33,791 bases of DNA from CAZMGD01 sp964565705 (lineage in GTDB: Bacteria; Actinomycetota; Acidimicrobiia; Acidimicrobiales; Ilumatobacteraceae). Shown in pieces: positions 1-6,488 of the stretch. Location: contig CAZMGD010000036.1 in assembly GCA_964565705.1 (NCBI GenBank), positions 1 to 33,791 on the forward strand, written 5' to 3'. Made by a program: the position numbers and the translations under genes. Within the stretch, counting starts at the first letter, position 1. Every line of letters begins with the position of its first letter. The notes beneath the pieces are model-generated. The model searched no databases. It saw nothing but the letters and a program-made list of their open reading frames with translations, and was not told where the DNA came from.

Positions 1-1671
1 GGGTTCGGGCTGCAGCTCGCCACGGTCGAACGCCGCGTTGTAGCCGCCGATGTCGCGGAATCCGACCTCGCTCAAGACGTCGTAGCGGCGCTCCATCTCG
101 CGCACCGCCCAGCCGAGCGCGTTGGCCGCCTTCTTCGGGTTGGTGACGGGCTGCGTGAGCAGGTGCGGCAGGCGTCCGTACTGGCCCATCTCGACCTGCT
201 TGGGGTCGACCAGGATCAGCTTCACCTGGTCGGGCGTCGTGCGCATCAGCAGCGACGTGATGATGCAGTTGATGCCGCTCGACTTGCCCGCGCCGGTGGC
301 GCCGGCGATCAACAGGTGCGGGGTCGTCGCCAGGTTGAGGAACACCGAGCGCCCGGCGATGTCCTTGCCGATCGCGACGTCGAGCGGATGGGTCGCCGAC
401 TTGGCCTCCTGCGAGGCGAGCAGGTCGCCGAGCGACACGAGCTGGCGCGTGTGGTTGGGCACCTCGACGCCGATCGCCGAGCGGCCGGGGATCGGGGCAA
501 GGATGCGCACGTCGGTGGCCGCCATCGCGTAGGCGATGTCTCGCTGCAGGTTCGTCACCCGGGCGACCTTGACGCCGACCCCGAGCTCCAGCTCGTAGCG
601 GGTGACCGTGGGGCCGACCGTCATGCCGACCAGCTTGGTGTCCACGCCATGGGACTCCAGCGACTGCTGCAGGGTCGTGCCGCGCGCCTCGACCTCGGCA
701 CGGTTGACGGCTTGCTGCCCGGTGCGCTCCAGGAAGCTCGCCGGTGGAAGCTTCCACTGGCCGCGTTCGGCGCCCGGACCGAGATCGAGCTCGGCCTGCT
801 CGGCGTCGCCCGGCACGGCGACGGGCGGCGGCAGGCTCTTCGGTGCACGTGCCTTGCGCGGCGTGGGGGCGACGTCACCGAGCTCGTCGGCGTCCTCGGC
901 CTCGACGTCGTAGAGCACCGGCCCGCCGCCCACCGGCCCGTCGCGCTCGCTGGACAGCGTCGTCATGTCGCCGAATGCCTTCTTGGCGGCCCGGCCCACC
1001 GGCGTCACGTACTTCGAGTAGCCGCTGTGCGAACGGCTCATCAGCGTCTTGATGCTCCAGCCCGTCGCGAGCAGCAGCGATCCGAGGAACACCGCGACCA
1101 GCAGCACCCCGGCACCGGCGGGGGCCAGCAACGCCTGAAGGGGCTGACCGACGATCGCGCCCAGCCAACCGCCGGCGTCCCCGAACGCGTCGAACCCGCC
1201 CTTGGTGCCGTTCGGGCCACGGATCACGTGGAGGAAGCCGAGCGCGCTCGCCGCGAGCACCGCCCAGCCGGCGATGAGTCGCATCCGGTTGTGCGCCACC
1301 CGGTCGCGGATGAGCGCGATGCCGACCACGACGAGGGCGACGGGGATCACGAACCGGCCGAGCCCGGTCAACCAGCCGAGCGCCTTGTTGATGCCGCTGC
1401 CGAGCGGACCCGCCCAGCGGGGGTAGACCGCGAGGCCGAGCAGGACGCCGGCGGCGATGAACCCGACCCCGATCAGGTCGTTCTCGCGGCCGGCGACCTC
1501 GCTGCGCCAGCTGCGCGACTCCTCGAGCTCGTCGTGCTGCGGGTCCGGGGTGTGCGACCTGCTGCTGCGTGGCATCGGTGCCGTCTTCGACGAGGGCGAC
1601 GATCGCCCCGGGGCGCGCGACGAGGACGAGGCAGCCTTCGACTTCTTCTTGTCAGGGCTCCACGTCGCCAT
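1..1671 (-). CDS. ftsK: DNA translocase FtsK/SpoIIIE, N-terminal 557 codons (runs off the window)
   Basis: Septum-anchored, ATP-driven DNA pump that clears and segregates chromosome ends at division. The ATG at 1669-1671 opens a frame that reaches base 1 without a stop. A charged Lys/Ser-rich N-terminus is followed by about four membrane helices (roughly residues 65-190), then an acidic linker, then the motor domain. The Walker A motif GATGAGKS is at residues 457-464 and is followed by the Walker B-like LILVDPK. The visible part ends inside the motor, so the rest of the ATPase and any gamma DNA-reading domain lie outside. It is last in the minus-strand order dapA-rnj-lipoprotein-ftsK, an arrangement known from actinobacteria, but has its own TACCCT -10 box nine bases before the start. 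Family identity is certain; only the C-terminus is missing. Confidence 0.96.
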   Translation of the reverse strand, partial: MATWSPDKKKSKAASSSSRAPGRSSPSSKTAPMPRSSRSHTPDPQHDELEESRSWRSEVAGRENDLIGVGFIAAGVLLGLAVYPRWAGPLGSGINKALGWLTGLGRFVIPVALVVVGIALIRDRVAHNRMRLIAGWAVLAASALGFLHVIRGPNGTKGGFDAFGDAGGWLGAIVGQPLQALLAPAGAGVLLVAVFLGSLLLATGWSIKTLMSRSHSGYSKYVTPVGRAAKKAFGDMTTLSSERDGPVGGGPVLYDVEAEDADELGDVAPTPRKARAPKSLPPPVAVPGDAEQAELDLGPGAERGQWKLPPASFLERTGQQAVNRAEVEARGTTLQQSLESHGVDTKLVGMTVGPTVTRYELELGVGVKVARVTNLQRDIAYAMAATDVRILAPIPGRSAIGVEVPNHTRQLVSLGDLLASQEAKSATHPLDVAIGKDIAGRSVFLNLATTPHLLIAGATGAGKSSGINCIITSLLMRTTPDQVKLILVDPKQVEMGQYGRLPHLLTQPVTNPKKAANALGWAVREMERRYDVLSEVGFRDIGGYNAAFDRGELQPEP

Positions 1672-1680
1672 CGGCCGACC

Positions 1681-1686
1681 AGGGTA
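1681..1686 (-). promoter_or_regulatory. -10 box of a near-leaderless ftsK promoter
   Basis: On the minus strand TACCCT lies nine bases before the ftsK ATG, so a transcript would begin within about two bases of the start codon. The same TACnnT-to-start layout recurs at other genes in this window. No clear -35 box is seen. A perfect 13-base palindrome (CACCGG-C-CCGGTG, 1716-1728) sits just upstream in the same 98-base gap and could be a short hairpin after the lipoprotein gene. Confidence 0.45.
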
Positions 1687-1769
1687 GTGACCCCCGGACC
1701 CCTGGGCCCGGCAATCACCGGCCCGGTGGTTCGACGGTGAGACCGTGGCTGCCCGATCCGCCGCCCGAT

Positions 1770-2282
1770 TCAGGTGCGGGCCGACACGCCGAGCACCTCA
1801 CCGTCGGGAGCGACGAGCACGTCGAGGATCCCGCCCCGCGCCGACTCCATCGTCACCAGGTACTGCACCGCGGTCTCGCTCGCCGCGGTGACCGCGAACG
1901 TGCGCGGCAGCGCCTCGGGGAGCTGCTCCAAGGTGGGGGCCAGCACCTGGTCGGCATCGAAGTCCACCTGCGACCACGTGAACGTGTTGCCCGACGCAGC
2001 CTGTGGCTGGGACGGTTCGCCGAGCGCATCGTTCACCGCGTCGTACACGTAGGCGGTGGCGCTGCCGTCGGAACCGGCGACGAACACGTTGACCAAGGTC
2101 GGCGTGGCGTTGACCTCGTAGAAGCGCTGTGGACCGCCGAGGGCGGACTCCACCGCCTCGACCGCGGCCGGCATCGCTTCCAGACGCAGCGGCTGTCCGT
2201 CCCCCGCGCCCCCACCGTCGTCGCCGCTGCACGCCGCCGTGGCGAGCACCATCGCCGCGATCAGTACGAGGGCACGCCTCAC
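1770..2282 (-). CDS. Small predicted lipoprotein between rnj and ftsK
   Basis: Protein of 170 residues with an N-terminal hydrophobic segment ending in the lipobox-like LATAAC followed by an acidic/Gly linker (SGDDGGG), so it is probably exported and lipid-anchored. The mature part has no domain I recognise; it looks like a compact alpha/beta secreted domain of about 140 residues. I chose the GTG at 2280-2282 because it precedes the signal peptide directly and overlaps the rnj stop codon as GTGA, which implies translational coupling to rnj. Export is well supported; the function is unknown. An unrelated envelope protein inside a dapA-rnj-ftsK block is noteworthy. Confidence 0.82.
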   Translation of the reverse strand: MRRALVLIAAMVLATAACSGDDGGGAGDGQPLRLEAMPAAVEAVESALGGPQRFYEVNATPTLVNVFVAGSDGSATAYVYDAVNDALGEPSQPQAASGNTFTWSQVDFDADQVLAPTLEQLPEALPRTFAVTAASETAVQYLVTMESARGGILDVLVAPDGEVLGVSART

Positions 2283-3940
2283 GCTTCCATCACGACGGGG
2301 ACGATCATCGGGCGGCGCTTGGTGCGCTCGTTGACGAACTTCCCGGCGGCGCGACGCACCTCCTTCTCCAGCGCGTCGACGTCGCGGTTGCCCTTGGAGA
2401 GCTCGCGCTCGACCGCGGCGGCGACGACCTCGCAGGCCTCGTCCAGCAGGCTCTCCGCCTCGGGCGCGTACACCCAGCCCCGGGTGATGATCTCCGGGCC
2501 CGTGAGCACCTTGCCGGTGTCGATCGCCACGGTCACCACGATCACGACGACGCCTTCGTCGGCGAGCACGCGGCGGTCGCGCAACACGCCCTGACCCACG
2601 TCGCCGACGATGCCGTCGACGAACAGGTAGCCGGCCGGCACCCGGCCGACCAGCTCGACGCCGTCGTCGCTCAGCTCCAGCACGTCGCCGTCCTCGCACA
2701 GCGTGATGTTCGGGCGCGGCACCCCCATCTGCTCGGCGAGGCGGGTGTGGGCCACGAGGTGCCGGTACTCGCCGTGCACCGGCGTGAAGTACTCCGGTTG
2801 GACGATCGACAGGTAGGTCTTCAGCTCGTCGGCCTGAGCGTGCCCGGTGGCGTGCACGTCGGCGATGCCCGAGTGCACCACCTCCGCTCCTGCGCGCAGC
2901 AGGCCGTCGATCACCCGGCTCACGTTGAACTCGTTGCCGGGTATCGCGTGGCTGGAGAGGATCACCGTGTCGTGCTCGCCCACCTTGACCCAACGGTTCT
3001 CGCCCCGGGCCAACAGCGACAGCGCCGACATCGGCTCGCCCTGGCTGCCGGTGGAGATGACGCACACCTGGCCCGGCTCGTAGCGGTCGATCTCCTCGAT
3101 GTCGACGAGCGCGGCGTCGGGGATCCGCAGCACGCCGAGATCCTTCGCCATGCGCACGTTCTTCTTCATGCTCATCCCGAGCGTGGCCACGACACGGCCG
3201 GTCGCGACCGCGGCATCGGCGATCTGCTGGATGCGGTGGATGTGGCTGGCGAAGCTGGCCGTGATGATCCGCCGCCCGGCGTGCTCCTGGAACAGCTGGC
3301 GCAGCACGCCGCCCACGGTCGTCTCGCTCGGCGCGTGGCCGTGCTCCTCGGCGTTGGTGGAGTCGCTGAGCAGCAACCTCACCCCGTCGCTCGACGAGAT
3401 CGCGCCGAGCCGGGCGAGGTCGGTGCGACGGCCGTCGACCGGCGTGAGATCGAGCTTGAAGTCGCCGGAGTGGAGGATCACGCCCTGCGGCGTGTGCAGC
3501 GCGATCGCGAAGGCGTGCGGCACCGAGTGCGTCACGGGGATGAACTCGACGTCGAACGGACCGATCATCCGCCGCTCGCCGTCGCCGACGGTCACCAGCT
3601 CGGTGCGCCCGAGCAGACCGGCCTCCTCGATCCGGCTGCGCGCCAGACCCAGCGTGACCGCCGAGCCGAACACGGGGAAGCTCAGGTCGCGCAGCAGGAA
3701 CTGCAGGCCGCCGACGTGGTCCTCGTGGCCGTGGGTCGCGACGCAGCCGACGACGCGGTCCGCGTGCTCGCGCAACCAGGTGAAGTCGGGCAGGACGAGG
3801 TCGATGCCGTGCATGTCGGCGTCGGGGAACATCAGCCCGCAGTCGATGAGCAGCAACTGGCCGTCCTGCTCGACGGCGAGGCAGTTGCGACCGATCTCCC
3901 CGAGGCCGCCGAAGAACGAGACCCTGACCGGGGCGGGCAT
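2279..3940 (-). CDS. rnj: Ribonuclease J
   Basis: Metallo-beta-lactamase/beta-CASP ribonuclease with 5'-3' exonuclease and endonuclease activity in mRNA decay and rRNA maturation. At 553 residues it has the usual family length. The zinc-binding motif HGHEDHVGG is at residues 70-78, and further metal ligands appear in THSVPHA and HSGDFK. The beta-CASP region carries SDSTNAE and ASFASHIHR, followed by STGSQGEP, then HGEYRHL, and a C-terminal dimerisation domain. Its ATG overlaps the dapA stop (TGATG), and its stop overlaps the next gene's GTG, so the three genes are probably translated together. The gene is complete and unremarkable, and the identification is secure. Confidence 0.97.
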   Translation of the reverse strand: MPAPVRVSFFGGLGEIGRNCLAVEQDGQLLLIDCGLMFPDADMHGIDLVLPDFTWLREHADRVVGCVATHGHEDHVGGLQFLLRDLSFPVFGSAVTLGLARSRIEEAGLLGRTELVTVGDGERRMIGPFDVEFIPVTHSVPHAFAIALHTPQGVILHSGDFKLDLTPVDGRRTDLARLGAISSSDGVRLLLSDSTNAEEHGHAPSETTVGGVLRQLFQEHAGRRIITASFASHIHRIQQIADAAVATGRVVATLGMSMKKNVRMAKDLGVLRIPDAALVDIEEIDRYEPGQVCVISTGSQGEPMSALSLLARGENRWVKVGEHDTVILSSHAIPGNEFNVSRVIDGLLRAGAEVVHSGIADVHATGHAQADELKTYLSIVQPEYFTPVHGEYRHLVAHTRLAEQMGVPRPNITLCEDGDVLELSDDGVELVGRVPAGYLFVDGIVGDVGQGVLRDRRVLADEGVVVIVVTVAIDTGKVLTGPEIITRGWVYAPEAESLLDEACEVVAAAVERELSKGNRDVDALEKEVRRAAGKFVNERTKRRPMIVPVVMEA

Positions 3941-4836
3941 CAGCGCGCCTCGTCGGCTCGGTCGAGGCCGGCGAGCACGGCGCGGGCCGTGCCCTCGACC
4001 CAGGCGGGCGGTGGGCCCATCGGCAGGCGGGCCTCGCCCACGTTCAATCCGAGCACGTTCATCATCACCTTCGTCGGCAGTGGGTTGGGGGCCTCGTCGC
4101 CGGTCTCGAACGCGAAGCTGGGCAGCAGGCGGGCGTTGACGGCGCGGGCGCCGGCGACGTCGCCCTTGTGCCAGAGCGCCAGCATCTCCTGGTGCTCGTG
4201 GCCGGTCCAGTGCGTGGCCACGCCGATCACACCCACCGCGCCGACGGCGAGCAGCGGCAGGGTCATCGCGTCGTCGCCGCTCAGCACCTCGAAGCCGTCG
4301 GGAGCGTGAGCGATCAGGCTCGCGGTCTCCCCCGGGTTGCCCGCGGCGTCCTTGACGCCGAGCACGGTCGGCACCTCGCCGGCGAGCTTCAGCAGCGTTG
4401 CCGTCGTGACCTTGCGCCCGGTGCGCACGGGGATGTCGTAGATCACGACGGGGAGGTCGCTGGCCTCGGCAACCGCACGGAAGTGGCCCTCGATGCCCGC
4501 CTGCGACGGCCGGTTGTAGTACGGGCAGACGGCGAGGATCGCGGCCACGCCGAGCTTGGAGGCCTCCCTCGTCATGTGGATGGAGTGGAGCGTGTCGTTG
4601 GTGCCGGCGCCGGCGATGACCGGGATCGTCACCGCCTCGGCGACCGCAGCGAACAGCGACAGGCGCTCGTCGTCGGTCAGCACCGGCGCCTCACCGGTCG
4701 TGCCGGCGACGACCAGGCCGTCGTTGCCGTGGTCCTGCAACCAGCGGGCCAGCTCGCGGGCGCGGTCGAGATCCAAGTTGCCGTCGCCGTCGAACGGCGT
4801 GACCATCGCGGTCAACACATGCCCGAACCGTGCCAT
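3940..4836 (-). CDS. dapA: 4-hydroxy-tetrahydrodipicolinate synthase
   Basis: Condenses pyruvate with aspartate semialdehyde, the committed step to diaminopimelate and lysine, which feeds peptidoglycan. The 298-residue TIM barrel is of normal length. The GTTGE motif is at residues 45-49, the family signature around PYYNRPSQ at 105-112, the catalytic tyrosine in YDIPVRTG at Y133, and the Schiff-base lysine in GVKDAAGN at K162. I chose the ATG at 4834-4836 because a GGAAGG ribosome-binding site lies about eight bases upstream and MARFGHVLTAMVTPF is the normal family start. The open frame further upstream is non-coding in character. It is the first gene of the dapA-rnj-lipoprotein-ftsK block. 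Confidence 0.97.
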   Translation of the reverse strand: MARFGHVLTAMVTPFDGDGNLDLDRARELARWLQDHGNDGLVVAGTTGEAPVLTDDERLSLFAAVAEAVTIPVIAGAGTNDTLHSIHMTREASKLGVAAILAVCPYYNRPSQAGIEGHFRAVAEASDLPVVIYDIPVRTGRKVTTATLLKLAGEVPTVLGVKDAAGNPGETASLIAHAPDGFEVLSGDDAMTLPLLAVGAVGVIGVATHWTGHEHQEMLALWHKGDVAGARAVNARLLPSFAFETGDEAPNPLPTKVMMNVLGLNVGEARLPMGPPPAWVEGTARAVLAGLDRADEAR

Positions 4837-4873
4837 CAGGTACACCCTTCCATGTCGCCGGGCCAGGTTACCG

Positions 4874-5371
4874 ATGCCCCTGGGTGCGGACGCGGTGCGT
4901 TCGGCGGTCGGCGTCCAGACCTGTCGTGCCGGCGTGGCGCTGGCCGGAACGTCGTCCCTGCAGCGGCTGCTCCTCGCCGTGGTCGTCGCAGCGGCGGTCG
5001 GCGGGGCGCTGCTCGCGTTCACCCCGTGGGAGTTCGCCGTGCCCGCGGGCTGGTCGGCGGGCCACGGGGTGTTCTTGCTCATGGTCTGGCCGGCGGTGTG
5101 GCCGATGGCGCCGGACCAGGTCGAGCAGTGGGCCGCGCGCGAGGACGACACCCGCACCACGGCCGGGGCACTGCTGATCGGCGCAGCGGTCGCCTCGATC
5201 GTCGCCTATCTCTCGTTCACGATCGGCACGACCTACCAGGTCAGCGACACCGGCCTGCGGACCAAGAGGTTCCGGCGCACGCTGCTGCGCCACGCGCTGC
5301 TGAGCTACCTGTTCGGCGCGGCGATCATCGCCACGCTGATCAACACGCTGGCCGGGTTCGTCAGCCGCTGA
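4874..5371 (+). CDS. DUF1345-family membrane protein
   Basis: Predicted integral membrane protein of about 165 residues with roughly four helices. The tract MVWPAVWPM, the charged AAREDDTRT loop and the C-terminal block starting TYQVSDTGLRTKRFRRT followed by LLSYLFG are the pattern I associate with DUF1345. The biochemical role of the family is unknown. The start is uncertain: ATG 4874 is used, but GTG 4895 in the same frame would also leave all helices intact. The 3' end overlaps the convergent VOC gene by 11 bases. The divergent neighbour dapA begins 38 bases away, so the two share one very short promoter region. Confidence 0.78.
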   Translation: MPLGADAVRSAVGVQTCRAGVALAGTSSLQRLLLAVVVAAAVGGALLAFTPWEFAVPAGWSAGHGVFLLMVWPAVWPMAPDQVEQWAAREDDTRTTAGALLIGAAVASIVAYLSFTIGTTYQVSDTGLRTKRFRRTLLRHALLSYLFGAAIIATLINTLAGFVSR

Positions 5372-5711
5372 GCGGCGCCGAGAGGAAGAACACGTTGCCC
5401 TCGGTGTCGGTCACCTCGGCGAGGCGGATGCCCTCCTCCAGCTGCGTCATCGGAGCGACCTTGACCGCGCCGCCGGCGGCGACCACCGAGGCGACGGCGG
5501 CATCGACGTCGGGCACCCGGAAGCCGAGGTTGGTGTCGCGCTCGCCCCGGTTGCCGCCGCCGTGCAGGGCGATGACGGTGGATCCCGACGTCAGCTCGGT
5601 CCAGAACGGCGAGGCGAACTTCTGTCCCAGACGCAGGCCGTCGCGCCAGAACACGGTCGCTCGGTCCATGTCGGCGACCATCAGCATCACGTAGGTCTCG
5701 GACACCTCCAT
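5361..5711 (-). CDS. VOC-fold (glyoxalase/bleomycin-resistance type) protein
   Basis: A 116-residue single VOC module with the typical beta-alpha-beta-beta-beta repeats. It starts YVMLMVADMDRATVFWRDGL and closes with LAEVTDTEGNVFFLSAP. Such proteins are metal-dependent isomerases, dioxygenases or drug-binding proteins; the substrate cannot be read from the sequence. Only some of the usual metal ligands are evident (a late Glu in RLAEVTD), so binding rather than catalysis is possible. A TACGAT box lies six bases before the ATG, which suggests a leaderless transcript. It overlaps the DUF1345 gene tail to tail and is followed on the same strand's upstream side by the TetR gene, without obvious coupling. 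Confidence 0.85.
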   Translation of the reverse strand: MEVSETYVMLMVADMDRATVFWRDGLRLGQKFASPFWTELTSGSTVIALHGGGNRGERDTNLGFRVPDVDAAVASVVAAGGAVKVAPMTQLEEGIRLAEVTDTEGNVFFLSAPLSG

Positions 5712-5717
5712 CGCCCG

Positions 5718-5723
5718 ATCGTA
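5718..5723 (-). promoter_or_regulatory. -10 box of a leaderless promoter (VOC gene)
   Basis: TACGAT on the minus strand, six bases before the ATG at 5711. With a start of transcription about seven bases downstream, the mRNA would begin at or next to the start codon. No convincing -35 box or Shine-Dalgarno sequence was seen. Confidence 0.5.
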
Positions 5724-5732
5724 GTTGCCGGC

Positions 5733-6326
5733 TCAGGGGGCGAGCGCGGCGTGGAGGAAGGCGCGCAGCTCGTCGCGCAGTCGGCGCAACTCGGTGACCG
5801 ACGGCCGCCAGCCGGTGACCCGGAGCAGGTCGGGCTCGGTGGCGATGCCCGTCACCGTCGCCGTCGCGAGCGCGATCACGAGCCGCGGGTCGGCCCGGCG
5901 CACACGTCCCGCGGCCATCTCCTTGCCCAACCAGTCGGCGCCGCGCTGGACCAGCGGCTCCATCGTGACCCGCAGCCACTCGGACTGCGCGGACGGCAGC
6001 CGCGACACCTCGCGGACCAGGCCCAGCAGCGCCGGGCGCCGAACCGCGGGGCGGAACACCGCCTGGACGACGGCGTCGACCTTGGCCAACGGCTCGTCGG
6101 GCGCGGCGCGCACCGCGGCCTCGATCACGACGGTCAGCTCGCTCGCCGCCGACGCGAGCACTGCGGCCAGCAGCTCGTCCTTGCTCGGGAACCAGTAGAG
6201 GAGGGTCTGCTTGCGCACCCCGACCTCGGCGGCGATCGCGTCGAGGCTCACCGCCTCCACCCCGCGCACCCCGAACAGGTCGGTCGCGGCCACCAGGATC
6301 CGCTCCCGCGTGCCCGGCTCAGCCAT
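5733..6326 (-). CDS. TetR/AcrR-family transcriptional regulator
   Basis: A 197-residue one-component repressor. The N-terminal helix-turn-helix is clear: TRERILVAATDLFGVRGVEA, then AIAAEVGVRKQTLLYWFPSKDEL. The rest is the variable all-helical ligand-binding and dimer domain. The ATG at 6324-6326 is preferred over an in-frame upstream start because the protein then begins just before the HTH, as is normal, and AGG/GGAG-type sequence precedes it. It is transcribed divergently from the SDR-HAD gene, and a perfect 16-base inverted repeat typical of TetR operators sits just before that gene. It therefore probably represses the 6489-12759 run, with a lipid-like ligand as a guess. Confidence 0.92.
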   Translation of the reverse strand: MAEPGTRERILVAATDLFGVRGVEAVSLDAIAAEVGVRKQTLLYWFPSKDELLAAVLASAASELTVVIEAAVRAAPDEPLAKVDAVVQAVFRPAVRRPALLGLVREVSRLPSAQSEWLRVTMEPLVQRGADWLGKEMAAGRVRRADPRLVIALATATVTGIATEPDLLRVTGWRPSVTELRRLRDELRAFLHAALAP

Positions 6327-6360
6327 CTCCGACCTGTCCGCGTCGGTGTGACCATCTCGC

Positions 6361-6366
6361 ACTGTA
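6361..6366 (-). promoter_or_regulatory. Possible -10 box of the tetR promoter
   Basis: TACAGT on the minus strand, 34 bases before the tetR ATG. It would give a leader of about 28 bases that contains the AGGTCGGAG ribosome-binding region. No -35 box was recognised, so this is tentative. Confidence 0.3.
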
Positions 6367-6463
6367 TGAACGGCCGAACCCACGACCAGGCTCACAGCGA
6401 GTCCGGGTCACACAGATCCGGGGGTTCACACAGACGTGGACACGCTCGGTCATCGACAGCCTC

Positions 6464-6479
6464 TCTACCAAGTGGTAGA
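6464..6479. promoter_or_regulatory. Predicted TetR operator
   Basis: Perfect inverted repeat TCTACCA-AG-TGGTAGA, in the 162-base divergent region and only nine bases before the GTG of the SDR-HAD gene. Size and symmetry fit a TetR-dimer site. A weak -35-like TCGACA (6453-6458) and TAGACA (6476-6481) flank and overlap it with 17-base spacing, so bound repressor would block polymerase and the transcript would be leaderless. The promoter boxes are inferred; the palindrome is seen directly. Confidence 0.75.
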
Positions 6480-6488
6480 CAGTAGCCC

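Noticed and set aside
2129..4309. Long open frame (726 codons) on the plus strand opposite rnj and dapA
   Set aside because: Shadow frame caused by high GC; Arg/His/Asp/Val-rich with no domain, while the opposite strand holds clear rnj and dapA.
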